A stretch of 64,000 nt of DNA from the NCBI RefSeq assembly GCF_027887165.1, contig NC_077233.1, positions 186,219,887 through 186,283,886 of the forward strand, written 5' to 3'. The stretch is from Monodelphis domestica (taxonomy: Eukaryota; Chordata; Mammalia; Didelphimorphia; Didelphidae). This document shows, in pieces, positions 11,476 to 23,490 of this stretch. The position numbers and the translations under genes are program-made. How positions within the stretch are numbered: the stretch's first letter is position 1; the number at the start of each line of letters is the position of its first letter. The notes beneath the pieces were generated by a model. The model worked only from the letters and a program-made list of their open reading frames with translations. It was not told the origin of the DNA and ran no database searches.

Positions 11476-14400
11476 ATGCTGGGAAATACACAGCTGGTAA
11501 TCATAACTCTGAATGTGAATGGAATGAACTCAACCATAAAACACAAGAGAATAACAAAGTGGATTAGAATCCAAAATCCTACCATATGCTGTTTACAAGA
11601 AACACAATGAGAAAGATAGATACTCATAGGGTGAAAGTAAGAGGATGCAGTCAAATCTATTGGGCATCAACTGATTAAAAGAAGGCAGGAGTCACAATCA
11701 TGATATCTGACAAAGCCAAAGTTAAAATAAATCTAGTTAAAAGAGATAGGGAAGGTAATTACATCCTGATAAAAGGCAGTATAGACAATGAGGAAATATC
11801 TGTACTCAACATGTATGTACCAAATGGCATAGCATCCAAATTTCTAAAGGAGAAACTAGAGGAGCTCAAGGATGAAATAGACAGAAAAACTATACTAGTG
11901 GGAGACCTGAACCTTCCTCTATCCAAACTAGATAAATCAAACCAAAAAATAAATGAGAAAGAGGTAAGAGAAGTAAATGAAAGCTTAGAAAAATTAGAGT
12001 TAGTAGACATGTGGAGAAAAATAAATAGGGACAAAAAGGAATATACCTTCTTTTCAGCAGCACATGGTACATTCACAAAAACTGACCATGTATTAGGGCA
12101 TAAAAACATTGCAAATGAGTGTAAAAGGGCAGAAATAATAAATGCAAACTTCTCAGATCATAATGCAATGAAAATAATCATTAGTAAGGGTACATGGAGA
12201 GGTAAATCAAAAATTAATTGGAAATTAAACAATATGATTCTCCAAAACTGGTTAAAGAAGAAATTGTAGAAACAATTAATAACTTCATTGAAGAAAATGA
12301 CAATGATGAGACATCCTTTCAAAACCTATAGGATGCAGCCAAAGCAGTACTCAGGGACAAATTTATAACCTTGAGTTCATATATTATATTAACAAATTAA
12401 GAAGGGCAGAAGTCAATGAATTGGGCATGCAAATTAAAAAAAAATTAGAAAGTGAACAAATTAAAAACCCTCATATGAATACTAAATTAGTGATCCTAAA
12501 AATCAAAGGAGAAATTAATAAAATTGAAAGTCAAAAAACTATTGATTTAACAAATAAGACTAGAACCTGGTACTTTGAAAAAACAAGTAAAATAGACAAA
12601 GTACTAGTCAATCTAATTTTAAAAAGGAAAGAAAAAAACAAATTGACAGTATCTAAAATGAAAAGGGACACCTCACCTCTAATGAAGAGGAAATTAAGGC
12701 AATCATTAAAAACTACTATGCCCAAATATATGGCAACAAATACAGAAATGTAGGTGATATGGATAAATATTTACAAAAATACAAATTGCCTAGACTATTA
12801 GAGAAAGAAATAGACTACCTAAACAGCCCTCTATCAGAAAAGGAAATTGAATAAGCCATCAAAGAACTCCCTAAGAAAAAATCCCCAGGTCCAGATGGAT
12901 TAAAAAATGAATTCTATCAAATATTCAAAGAAAAAACTAATCCTAATATTATACAAACTATTTGAGAGAATAAGCAAAGAAGGAGTTCTATCAAATTCAT
13001 TTTATGACACAAATATGGTACTGATCCCAAAGCCAGACAGGGCAAAAACAGCGAAAGAAAACTATAGACCAATCTCCCTAATGAATATATTATTATATTT
13101 TATATATATATATATATATATAATATAAATTAAATAAAAAATTAAAAATATTAAATATGATACTAGCAAAAAGACTCCAGGAAGTCATCACAAGGGTTAT
13201 TCACTATGACCAGGTAGGATTCATACAGGAATGCAAGGATGGTTCAACATTAGGAAAACTATCTGCATAATTGACCATATTAACAAGCAAACTGACAAAA
13301 ATCACATGATTATCTCAAGAGATCCAGAAAAAGCCTTTGATAAAATACAACACCCATTCCTACTGAAAACACTAGAAAGTACAGGAATAGAAGGGACTTT
13401 CTTAAAATAATAAATAGTATATATCTGAAACATCAGCAAACATCATCTGCAATGGGGATAACCTAGAAGTCTTCCCAATAAGATCAGGAATGAAACAAGA
13501 ATGCCCATTATCACCTCTATTATTTAACATTGTACTAGAAATACTAGCAGTAGCAATTAGAGAAGAAAAAGAAATTGAAGGTATTAAAATTGGTAATGAG
13601 GAGACCAAACTATCACTCTTTGAGGATGCTATGATGGTATACTTAAAGAATCCTAGAGAATCAACCAAAAAAGCTAGTGGAAATAATCAACAACTTTAGC
13701 AAAATTGAAGGATACAAAATAAACCCGCATGAGTCATCAGCATTTCTATATATCTCCAATCCATCTCAACAGCATGAATTAGAAAGAGAAATTCCATTTA
13801 AAATCACCCTAGACAATATAAAATACTTAGGAATCTATCTGCTGAGACAAACACAGGAATTATATGAAATACAACTACAAAACACTCTCCACACAATTAA
13901 AACTAGATCTAAACAATTGGAAAAACATTGATTGCTCATGGATGGGATGAGCTAGCATAATAAAAATGACAATCCTACTCAAATTAATTTACTTATTTTA
14001 TGCCATATCTATTGAACAACCAAAAAACTTCTTTACGGAATTAGAAAAAAAAAACATAACAAAGTTCATTTGGAAAAAAAAGATCAAGGATATCCAGGGA
14101 AATCATGAAAAAAAATGCAAAGGAAGGAGGACTTGCAGTCCCAGATCTCAATCTATACTATAAAGCAGTGGTTATCAAAACAATTTGGTACTGGCTAAGA
14201 GACAGAAAGGAGGATCAGTGGAATAGACTTGGGGCAAATGACTTCAGCAGGACAGTCTATGATAAACCCAAATATCCAAATTTTGGGGACCAAAACCCAC
14301 TTTTTGATAAAAAAATGCTGGGAAAATTAGAAGACAGTATGGGAGAGATTAGGTTTGGATCACCATCTCACACCCTACACCAAGATAAACTCAGAATGGG

Positions 14401-15316
14401 TGAATGATCTGAATATAAAGAAGGAAACTATAAGCAAATTAGGTGAACACAGAATAGTATACTTGTCAGATCTTTGGGAAAGGAAAGACTTTAAAACCAA
14501 GCAAGAGCTAGAAAAAATCACAAAATGTAAAATCAATAATTTTGGTTATATCAAATTAAAAAGGTTTTGTACAAACAAACCTAATGCATCCAAAATTAGA
14601 AGGGAAGCAACAAATTGGGAAACAACCTTCATTACAAAAACGTCTGACAAAGGTTTAATTACTCAAATTTATAAAGAGCTAAACCAGTTGTACAAAAAAT
14701 CAAGCCATTCTCCAATTGAAAAATGGGCAAGGGAACATAAATAGGCAATTTTCAGTTAAAGAAATGAAAACGATTAATAAGCATATGAAAAAGTGCTCTA
14801 AATCTCTTATAATCAGAGAAATTAAAATCAAAACAATTCACACCTAGCAGATTGGCTAACATGACCGCAGAGGAAAGTAATGAATGTTGGAGGAGATGTG
14901 GTAAAGTTGGGACATTAGTGCATCACTGGAGTTGTGAATTGTTCCAACCATTCTGGAGGGCAATTTGGAACTATGCTGAAAGGGCGCTGAAAGACTGTCT
15001 GCCCTTTGATCCAGCCATAGCACTGCTGGGTTTGTACCCCAAAGAAATGATAAGGAAAAAGACATGTACAAAAATATTCATAGCTGTGCTCTTTGTGGTG
15101 GCAAAAAATTGGAAAATGAGGGGATGCCCTTCAATCGGGGAATGGCTGAATAAATTGTGGTATATGTTTGTGATGGAATACTATTGTGCTCAAAGGAATA
15201 ATAAAGTGGAGGAATTCCATGGGGACTGGAACAACCTCCAGGAATTGATGCAGAGTGAGAGGATCAGAATCAGGAAAACACTGTACACAGAAACTGATAC
15301 ACTGTGGTACAATTGA
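11476..15316 (+). pseudogene. L1 ORF2 (endonuclease-reverse transcriptase), decayed
   Basis: ORF2 nicks the target and copies L1 RNA into DNA. The N-terminal APE-type endonuclease shows TLNVNG, a mutated LQETQ, NMYVPN, GDLN and SDHNAMK (to about 12160). The reverse transcriptase follows at about 12780-13930, with [26 protein letters not shown] and CPLSPLLFN. The C-terminal zinc-knuckle region has CWRRCGKVGTLVHHWSC (about 14880-14933). The ATG at 11476 gives the start MLGNTQ, parallel to MPGNPQ in the second copy. The catalytic FADD is replaced by FEDA (13619-13630). Numerous stops and frameshifts and a TA-repeat expansion (13089-13160) split the frame. It ends at the TGA at 15314. Confidence 0.92.
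13089..13160. repeat. TA-rich expansion inside L1 ORF2
   Basis: A TA dinucleotide run and adjacent A/T-rich bases interrupt the RT domain just after the [10 protein letters not shown] block. The coding sequence resumes at about 13160. Confidence 0.9.
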
Positions 15317-15685
15317 ATGTAATGGACTTCTCCATTAATGGCAATACAATGACCCTGAACAACTCGGAGGAACCTATGAGAAAAACTGCTATCCACATCC
15401 AGAAGAAACACTGTGGGAGTAAAAACACCAACGAAAAACAACTCTTGAATACATAGGTTGAAGGCATATTGTTGGGGATGTAGACTCTAAATGAACATCC
15501 AAGTGTAAACAACAACATGGAAATTGGTTCTGATCAAGGACACATGTAATACACAATAAAATTGCATGTTGGCTGCGGGAAGAGTGGGTGGAGGGGAAGG
15601 AGGGAAATAATGTGATTCTTGTAACCAAGGAATAATGTTCTAAATTGACTAAGTAAACTCATTCAAATGGAAAAAAAATTAAATT
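15317..15685 (+). other. L1 3' UTR and A-rich tail
   Basis: About 370 bp of 3' UTR: ggcaatacaatgaccctgaa, then a ggaaggagggaaataatgtg purine stretch, ending in a short A-rich tail before the right duplication. Confidence 0.85.
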
Positions 15686-15699
15686 AAAATTCTTTTGAA
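15686..15699 (+). repeat. Right target-site duplication of the complete L1
   Basis: aaaattcttttgaa, identical to 8897-8910. Confidence 0.92.
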
Positions 15700-16715
15700 A
15701 AAACTCTAACAGTGATTCTAGTGGAATTTGTACTGATTTTGTGGGGTTTGTTTTTTGAGGCTTTGTAGATATTTTGAATTATTCTCCTCTTCTGGGTTTA
15801 TATCTTGAGGGCTCCTGTCACTTTGAAGGGGTTATTTTTTTATTTGCTCATTCTTATAACCTACTTCTTGATTTTGAACTTCATGTTTTGATAGGGTTCT
15901 GGGAATTCCTAGAGGAAGGTCTGAGCTACTCTTTTTGGTGCTTTCTTGGGATATAGATTATTGTGTTATTCCAGTTTTCAGGAAGAGCTTAGGCTGAAGA
16001 CATGCAAATCTTCAATGTTTCTAAAGCAATTCAATTGCTTATTTCTCTCCCCCTTTTCTAAGTTTTGGAAGTTCCTGACCATAAATCAGTAGATTGCTGC
16101 TGGGCTCAGCTGCAATCAGACAGCTGGGAAGCTCTTCAGGTTCAGTGACAGAATTGTAGGCTTCCTGTTTGTTGGTCTAGAATTCCTGCCCTGGTTATTA
16201 CTCTACAGGCTTTATTTATCCTGGTTTAAGAGCTGTTACCAAAGACCCTGCTCTCCTCCTGGGGTTTGAGTTACTTAGTTGTTGCTTTTTTCTAAACTTC
16301 CTTCTTATGTGGTATAAAATAGGCTTGTGCCCATTTTTCACCCCTTAATGTTACCCCTGGAAGCAGATCTTCTCATTCCATTCCTTATCTAATTACATAG
16401 AACTGGGTAGTGAATGACAAAACTGCCAGTTGGCATCCTCCAGTGCCAAGGCATGGTTCTGGGATGTCCTACTGCCCCTAGAGCAAAGACTCTGTTTTGA
16501 CTATCCATGTCCTGCTCATCTGACCAGATTCCTTCTCCAGCATCTACAGCCTTGTGGTCTATCACCTTATACTGCTGATCTGAACTAGAAAAATTACTCA
16601 CTGTGACTTTTTCTCATATTTCCCTATTAGTATTCAATCTGATGCATTTTCTTGATCTGTTTGGAAGAGTTTTAGGGGCAAGCACATAGTACTTCTTCCT
16701 CTTCTCATAGATATT
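15700..16715 (-). mobile_element. Older L1, HAL1-like, 5' portion (split)
   Basis: Continuation of the older minus-strand L1: the N-terminal part of ORF1 (about 15700-15960) and a 5' UTR (about 15960-16715, with attgctgctgggctcagctg and cagacagctgggaagctctt). The end, with tctgatgcattttcttgatc, matches the 1500-1672 fragment. Removing the inserted L1 and one duplication makes it collinear with 7047-8910. Confidence 0.6.
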
Positions 16716-16829
16716 AGTGCTAATGATGGGTTTTCAGAAATGGCATACTAGTTGGGTAAATTATTTAGGGACTATATAAATATACTGAAATTCAAGGAGC
16801 ATTCTTGTTAGTGTCATGTGATCAGATAT

Positions 16830-17010
16830 TTAGAAATGGAAGGAATCTTATAAGCTATTTAGTTTGACTCCCTCATTTTAAAGAGGAGGGAATTGAAGCT
16901 CAGAGTGATTCAGTGACACACACTAGGTCATACAACTATATATATATAAAACAGAATTTGAACACAGATCTTCCTGATTCCAATGTATCTTCTGCATCAT
17001 CTAGTTCCCT
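16830..17010 (-). mobile_element. Group E CORE-SINE
   Basis: Antisense copy: aagctatttagtttgactcc, then aagaggagggaattgaagc and cacagatcttcctgattcc, ending in catcatctagttccctt. A short TATA run has expanded inside it (16940-16950). Confidence 0.75.
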
Positions 17011-17985
17011 TTATATCTCTCAGATTTCTACATATAGAAGGCTATCTATACTGCTTGGGCAAAAAGCAAACACATCACATAGACATATATCACTGATGCT
17101 TTTCTTTCCTTCTTTTTTAAGATGCAGAATTGCAAAATAATATCTTCAAAGATGGGAACATTCTATTTTGCCTATTTGCCCCTTTAAAGGCTCCTACTGT
17201 TGCTAGGTTTAAGTAATCCTCCCCCCTCCATTTTTTTCCACAGTGGTAGATCTTAATACTCTTCAGAATTGCCTCATTTTCTCTCCATCATAAAGGGATG
17301 ATGATAATCATAATTAGGTTTTCTCCAGGGGCAGTCATAGTTGGGTGACTCTATCAGGCCTGAGCATTAGCAAGATATACACTCCTTTGTAAATGAGTTA
17401 ATTGGAGGTAACTAAAGCATAAGGTTACAATTTGTTTGGTGGTTACTTAGACAGAAATAATAGTTAAGATTGAACAAGATTGCATGAGAGTGCAACAAAA
17501 TCCTGTTATCTACTATTATTTTTACAATAGCTCAGGCTTCAAAGAGCAAAGAACCAGTTTACCAGCCTAGAAAAATATATCATAAAGGGCAGGTATTTTC
17601 TTCTCTGAACCTCACTCACATTTCTTCTGCTGTGCTGGTCTCCCATATGATGATGAGCATGAAATTCTCAAATGCCTTTCTTGCCTGTAAATTCTATTCC
17701 TGATGGAATATTCTTCAAGGTGAAGAGAAGAGTCAGAAGGAATTAGGACCAGATGAAATGGGTGCTGGCTTTTTTTAAAAAAGTAGTTTAAAATGAAGAT
17801 TAAAAGGAAATCTTATTTTAAAGTTGTCTATTCATATGAGAAAAATATATTTAACATAATATTCAGATACTTCTCAGAGAAGGCTAAGGGGATTTCCAGA
17901 AGTACATTACTCTAAGTAGCCTTTCTGTGGGCAAGAGATTTCATAGAAGAAAGCAGAAGAGAAAGAATAGAGCAAATAGAATGTA
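17011..17985. other. No recognisable feature
   Basis: Mixed sequence without a repeat I can name. 17280-17500 looks less repetitive than its surroundings. Open frames here are short and carry no domain. Confidence 0.4.
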
Positions 17986-17997
17986 TGTGTGAGTCTA

Positions 17998-18009
17998 TGT
18001 GTGTGTGTG

Positions 18010-18053
<44 letters not shown>
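17998..18053. repeat. (TG)n(TA)n microsatellite
   Basis: A short TG run leading into a long TA run. Confidence 0.95.
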
Positions 18054-18055
<2 letters not shown>

Positions 18056-18150
18056 CTTGAAAGTAGAGATTACTTCATTTGTTATATTTATCTCCCCAAT
18101 GCCTAGTACCTGGCATAGGGTGCTTAATAAATACTTGTTGATGAAGAGAA
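18054..18150 (+). mobile_element. L2 3' tail
   Basis: Ends with cctggcatagggtgcttaat, then aaatacttgttgatg, the standard L2 3' terminus. Only the last 100 bp is present. Confidence 0.7.
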
Positions 18151-18169
18151 GAGAAAAGAAACCTTAAAA

Positions 18170-18300
18170 TGGGAGGGGTATTACAGATAGTCTAATTTAA
18201 CCTCCTCATTTTATAAATGAGGAAACTGAGAACTGAAACGATCTGCCCTAGTCACACAGCTAGTTAGTGGCAGAGTTACAACCAGTATTTTAGTCCTCAT
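18170..18300 (-). mobile_element. Group E CORE-SINE fragment
   Basis: Antisense: tataaatgaggaaactgaga, then tagtcacacagctagttag and ggcagagttacaaccag. Confidence 0.7.
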
Positions 18301-18302
18301 GG

Positions 18303-18540
18303 GAAGCAAAGGGATACAGTGGAAAAGAGCTCTGGATTTAGGGTCAAATCCTGAGTTCGATGCTTGCCTCTGCTATCTACTAGCTTGTGGGAACTTGGGT
18401 AAGACACTTAATTTGTCTCAGCTTCAGTCTATATATAAAATGAGAGAGTTGGATTAGATGACCTTTAAGACCATTTCCAGATAGAAATCCATGATTTTAT
18501 GATATCCTATTCAATTCTCTTTCCACTATACCATACTGCA
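18303..18540 (+). mobile_element. Group C SINE
   Basis: Sense copy: cagtggaaaagagctctgga, then aacttgggtaagacacttaa and gttggattagatgaccttta. Confidence 0.75.
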
Positions 18541-18935
18541 TCCACTTTAAGGCAAACAAAACAAAACAACTGATCTTCCTCCCAACCCCAAGCCCTTTAT
18601 TTTCTCCTACTCAGAAAACAAATAGTTTGACCCAGCTTTTAACAAGAAAGTTGGAGTCATATTTTTCAGTTTGGCAAAAGAATGGTTCCTACTGGCTGAA
18701 TAATGATGTTCAGATGGTGGTAACATGGTCTAATATGAATTTTGGCAGCTTTTGTTCTGATTTTTACTAGCACATGGGCATGGCACCTACTACCCACCAC
18801 CCACCACCCTGATGCTTATCTGAACCGTAGCCACTGGTTCATCAAAAGCTAGTTAATGATAAGAATTTCCTGGTCTCTTCTTCTGCTTATTTCCAGAAAG
18901 GAATTAGAAAGCTACCTGCCAACAATGGCCAAACC
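18541..18935. other. No recognisable feature
   Basis: Nothing recognised, apart from a short ACC-rich stretch at 18788-18810. Confidence 0.4.
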
Positions 18936-19140
18936 CCATGCAAGTGAAATTATGTATGAAGTTTGGAAGTCAGGATTACTGGTTTCTAGTAGGCTGTATG
19001 AACTCGGCAAGGTGTTTAGCCTGTTTCTATTTCATAATTCGACTAGTGGGGATAATAATTCATGTCCTACTTATCTAATTAGAAGGCAAAGAAGGTTAAG
19101 TGAGATGCAAGATGTAAATTGTTTTCAAAGTATATACACA
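18936..19140 (+). mobile_element. MIR/CORE-like SINE, diverged
   Basis: gaactcggcaaggtgtttag, then agtggggataataattcatg follow the CORE-SINE order. It overlaps an open frame (18856-19149), which I therefore regard as chance. Confidence 0.5.
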
Positions 19141-20578
19141 CACCAGTAGAAAATAAACAACTAATCAGTCAGGAAACTCTTCAGAAGTACCTGCTGTAAG
19201 CAAAGTAATGCTCTAAGTACAGGGTGAGATAGAACAACTATTTAATACATAAGTTCTACTTTTGAGATATTTACTGTCTAGTAAAAGGATAAGATATCGA
19301 CAAAAATAGCTTTCATTTTCAGTATTACATACTTCAGCGCATTGGAAAGATGGAAAAAAAGAGTTCTATGAGAGATCTGAAAGATCCTTAACACAAAGAG
19401 GATTAAGGGAAGACTTTCTGGAGAGTATAGCATTTGAAGTGGGTTTAAAGAGTGGGTAGGATTTCATCAGGGAAGATATTCTAGGCACAGAGAGGAGCCT
19501 AAGCAAAGGAATGGAGGTGTGAGTATTCAGTGAATTCTTCAGGACACAGACAGCTGTCTATTTTGATTTATATATAAAGTGTGTGATGAGAGCAACATGA
19601 TATAAAATTGGGAATATAACATGACTTCAGGTTGTAGAGTGCTTTGAATGCCAGATATAAACAAGTATTTGAAGTTTTCTTGGGAATTAATTTGTAGCTA
19701 TTGGAAATTTTTGAGCAGAGGAGTGACTTGATTATATCCTTGCAGAAGGAAGATTATTCTAGCTGTGGAGTGAAGCATGGATTGAAAATAGGAAGACTTG
19801 TAAATAGGCTATTGTAAATGTCTATATGGTCAGCAATTAGGGCCTGACCTAGGGTAGTGTCACTGAGAATTGAAAGGATCAAATATGTGTGAATGTTGTT
19901 GAGTAGTTGGAATATAAAGGTAAACATATGATGTCAGGAAGACAGAAGAGCAAAAGATAATATTGAGGTCCCACATTTGGAAATGAGTGATTGAAAATTA
20001 AGTGCTTACCACATGCAAAGTATTAGGCTAAGCATTGAGTTATTTAAATAGAAAAATAAGACAGGTCTTGGGGGAGATAACACTTATGGAAAGTCTCAGA
20101 TGCAAATCAGATGGAAAGGTCCTATGACCCTTTAGGATGCAAATGCAAAACAGGTGGTAATGTCTCTTCTTTAATGTCATTTCTATTGATAAAGTCATAT
20201 CAACTTCTAATGAATTATTTGATGGTGGCAAGAATTATTTCCCCTACCTGAATCTTCAAAATCTCTGACTGTCACACTGCAGGAACAGTTGAAAGACTTT
20301 TTCTACAGAGGTAGCCTCCTATGATGATGGTTGCATGCACCGAACTGGAAACACTGATGTTCCAAAAAGCTCATGAGTTTGGGGTCTTCAACTGTTTTCA
20401 TTGAGTTCTGAGAAGAGAAAATAGTCGAAGTGGTAGTGGTAGTTTGCCTTGCTTTACACATACTATCTCTTCTTTCTTTCCCAGGGTTATTTACTACTTC
20501 AGCTAGGCTGGCTTGATTGCTCTGTATCAGTTGTTTGGTAGTTGGTGGGAATTCTTTGCAACAGTTGCTTCTCTGGCA

Positions 20579-20582
20579 CATG
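20579..20582 (+). repeat. 4-bp target-site duplication of the solo LTR, left
   Basis: catg precedes the LTR and recurs at 21617-21620. Four bases is short, but it coincides with TG...CA ends. Confidence 0.6.
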
Positions 20583-21616
20583 TGTAAAAGTTAAAATGGT
20601 TGGTTGTTATAAACTGTAATGATTAAAATAGTGGAAGATATAAATTGTAGTAGATAAAAGAGTGGATGAGTAAATTGTGACCGCAGAAAATATGTTTTCA
20701 AGACAGTGTCTTGTTTTAAATCAAATATAAGGTGGTCGCCAGGGAAATATTCCCAAACATGAAATATACCCAAGTCAACTGAGTTTTATAGAGATTTTAA
20801 TTCATACAATGAGGAATTAAAGAAAGGTAGAGAAAGAGAGAAAAGGAAAATAATGAGAAAAGGATAGGCCGGTCCAGGGCAACCCTGGCCAACCCAGGCC
20901 TAAGCCTTAAGAGAAAGATCAGTCAGTCCTTATTCACTCACCACACCAGCTCAATCCTGAATCTGAATGTCTCCGAATGTCTCCGAGAGAGTCCCGAGAG
21001 AGACCCTTCAAGGCAGCCTTGGTCAGCTGCCTCCTTCAATTCAGCCTTTCCCAGCTGACTGTCCCAAGAGAGAGCTTTTCATCTCCTTTTAAAGGGGATT
21101 TTCTCCTATGTCACCTCTCCTAAGTTCTTACATCTACCAATCACAGTAGACATTTTTCAAAGGACAGCACATTCTTAGTTCACACCTGAGTAGACTAATG
21201 TTTTGAGTAATTCACACCTGAGTAGACTAGAATTTCTGAGTAAGTTTTCACCTCTTTGCTCCTTGTAAGTTCACAAGTTGCCTGACCTTTATAGGTACTT
21301 AGCACCCTTTTGTATTAGTCCTAAAATAGGCATAGCTTAAGAATTTCTGTCCCACTATAAGTATGGGTTTAAGTACTTTTCATTTTTCAGAAAAGAGTTT
21401 ACAACTTTATCTTCCCCTAAGGCATGCTTAAGTATGGTGAAGTAGAGTTCTTCACATTCCTGATCTAAGTAGAGTTCTCACATTCCTGATCTAAGTACCT
21501 TCACTGTTAAAAGTGGGGAATGGTCTTAACCCAACCTTATGAAGTAGGGTCTGGGAATTTTTAAGGTTCACAATCCAACCTTATGAAGTAGGGTCTGAGA
21601 ATTTTTAAGGTTCACA
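20583..21616 (-). mobile_element. Solo LTR, family X, copy 1
   Basis: A 1034-bp solo LTR. Minus-strand ends are TGTGAACC...TTTTACA, giving TG/CA termini. It shares long blocks with 41065-42254: gaccgcagaaaatatgttt, aaatcaaatataaggtggtc, gccagggaaatattccca and tctcctatgtcacc. By analogy with copy 2 the promoter lies around 21090-21110, with a CCAAT-type box at about 21138-21146. The 5' end of the LTR carries two local tandem duplications (21442-21494 and 21531-21616). No internal retroviral sequence flanks it. Confidence 0.85.
21531..21616. repeat. 44-bp tandem duplication inside the LTR
   Basis: Units at 21531-21574 and 21575-21616 both read ccaaccttatgaagtagggt and end in tttttaaggttcaca. 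They differ by one G/A change and the trimmed end. Confidence 0.93.
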
Positions 21617-22961
21617 CATGAGAGAGACAAGATGAATGACAGTGCCATAGACAGTAATAGGGAAGTGAGGAGAAGGAACATTATTAGGAAGAAATGGATT
21701 GAATTCCATTTTGAATATATTGAGTTTGTGGTGCCAGGTTTATCCAAACAAAGATGAGCTACAGGCAATTAGAAAAGAGGACAAGACTAGAGATACAAAT
21801 TTGGGAACCATTTATATAAAAGTGATCATTGAATACATATTAGTTAAGAAGACTATCCAAAGAGAAGCTGGATAAAGACAAAGAGAATAAATCTATGGGG
21901 AAACCCTTCATTAAGGGGCCCAGAAGAAGAAGAGAGGACCAGACAAAGAGTATTTGAAGAGTTAGGAGAGAACCATGTGAAGATGAGAGAGGACTGAGTA
22001 TCCAACTTACCAGGGAGGTAAACAATTATTCAAAACTGTGGCAAGGTCAATGATGACCAATACTAAAGAAAGATGACTAGGTTTGGTGATTAAATGGTCA
22101 TTAGTAACCATAAGGATAGCAGTTTTAATACTGTGGTAGGAATGAAGTCCAATTACAAGGGGTTGAGGTAAAAGTCAGAAGTGAGGAAGCAGAAGCAATT
22201 GGAAGAGATAACTTTTTCAAGAAGTTAAGCTGTAAAAATGAAAGGAGAAATGGGTTGGTAGCTTGATGATTTTGGAGAATCAAAAGCAACATTTTTTTTT
22301 GTAAAATTGGGAGATATGAACACATTTGTCATGAGACAGAAAAGAGTCAATGTAAAGAGGAAGTTAAGAAGAAGTATAAGAGAGAGATGACTGTTAGATC
22401 AATGATCAAAGGGAAGTTAGCCTGGAATGAAATTAGGGACAGATATAGATTATCCTTAGTGAGTAGCTGGGCTGTGCCTTCTATAAGTAGAAGGAAGAAG
22501 CAAAAGTGTAATGTTCCCACTGAAATTTTAAAGAATGAAATAGTAGTGGGACAGGGTTGAAGAGGTTTATTTGTATGACCTCCATTTTCTCAGTAAATTT
22601 GGAAGCTAGTTAATTTATTTTGACTGCTGAGAATGGAACTTGGGTGGTGGTGAGAGAAGAGAGGAAGAGAATGGAAACAGTTTTAACAAATAATATAGGG
22701 AGTTAATTGGTTCAGTGGAAAGAGCTCAGAGTGAAGAACCAGAGAAATCATGTAACATGAATATGAAGTGGGTGAAATTTACCTGATTTTTTTCAGTTGA
22801 TACTTTTCACTACTGGAGAAGTGGAGGAATGGGATGGTGGGGATAAAGATTTGGAATTTAGATGTCTTGGAAGGTCATAGGATTCGTGGATTCTAAGATG
22901 ACAACAGGTTAAGTTTTGCAGCCTAATTTTTAGGGGTCTGATCTTGGTCTCAGGAAAGCCT

Positions 22962-23125
22962 ATTTTTAAATACAGTCTCAGAACCACTTAGCCTCTCTGT
23001 GCCTTAGTGTCCCTATCTTAAATGGGGATAATAGTACTACCTTCCGGGGTTGTTGTGAGGCTAAAAAGATAATGTTTTTTAAATGCCTTGAAAACATTAA
23101 AGTGTTATGTAAATTATTATTATTA
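22962..23125 (+). mobile_element. Group B SINE
   Basis: Sense copy: aaatggggataatagtacta, then gggttgttgtgaggctaaaa and taaagtgttatgtaaattat. Confidence 0.8.
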
Positions 23126-23304
23126 ACATTTCAAACCATAGCATCAAGCTAGTGTATGGAAACAAATGAAACCAGTAAGGATGAGATGGACTAGGAGAAC
23201 AAGGAGGCTTCACCATTGTAAGAGTTTAGTGTGTGGGAAAATGGGAGAGAAAAGAAAGATAAGAATTTCTTGAAGAGGTGAATTCCAAAATTCTGGAACT
23301 TGGA

Positions 23305-23490
23305 TAGGGCAATATACTTGTAATCAATAAAACCTGGGTTCAAATACCACCTCAAACACTTACTATATCTCTGTGACCCAGAGCAAATAATTTATTTTCT
23401 CTATGCCTCAGTTCCCTTACCAGTAAAATGAGGGGTTTGGACTCAGTATCCTCAAAGTATCCTTTTAGTTATAAAGTTATCATCCTATGT
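23305..23490 (+). mobile_element. Group C SINE
   Basis: Sense copy: aacctgggttcaaataccac, then tctatgcctcagttccctta and ggggtttggactcagtatcc. Confidence 0.7.

Larger units (their letters stand above)
8911..15685 (+). mobile_element. Complete but inactive L1 retrotransposon
   Basis: A structurally full-length L1 of about 6.8 kb: 5' UTR (8911-9659), ORF1 (9660-10739), spacer (10740-11475), ORF2 (11476-15316), 3' UTR and an A-rich tail. It starts with ggtttgggaggtggagtcaa, typical of an L1 5' end, and is bounded by an identical 14-bp duplication. It inserted into the ORF1 region of an older, oppositely oriented L1. Both ORFs carry stops and frameshifts, and the RT catalytic motif is lost, so it cannot move autonomously. 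Confidence 0.93.
19300..22680 (-). mobile_element. L2 (CR1-clade LINE), 3' half with RT remnant
   Basis: Antisense L2. 22125-22330 and 21840-22025 translate on the minus strand to diverged RT text (for example NPFLLSFLQLNFLKKLS and LLLLGPLMKGFPIDL, the latter where family members have a GVPQGS block). 19430-20000 carries the more 3' part (agcagaggagtgacttgatt, then ctagctgtggagtgaag). A solo LTR (20583-21616) splits it. The limits are approximate, and 22340-24000 may be a further, unrecognised part. Confidence 0.6.

Noticed and set aside
18856..19149. 97-residue open frame with ATG
   Set aside because: Overlaps a diverged MIR/CORE-like SINE and has no domain, splice sites or homolog I know.
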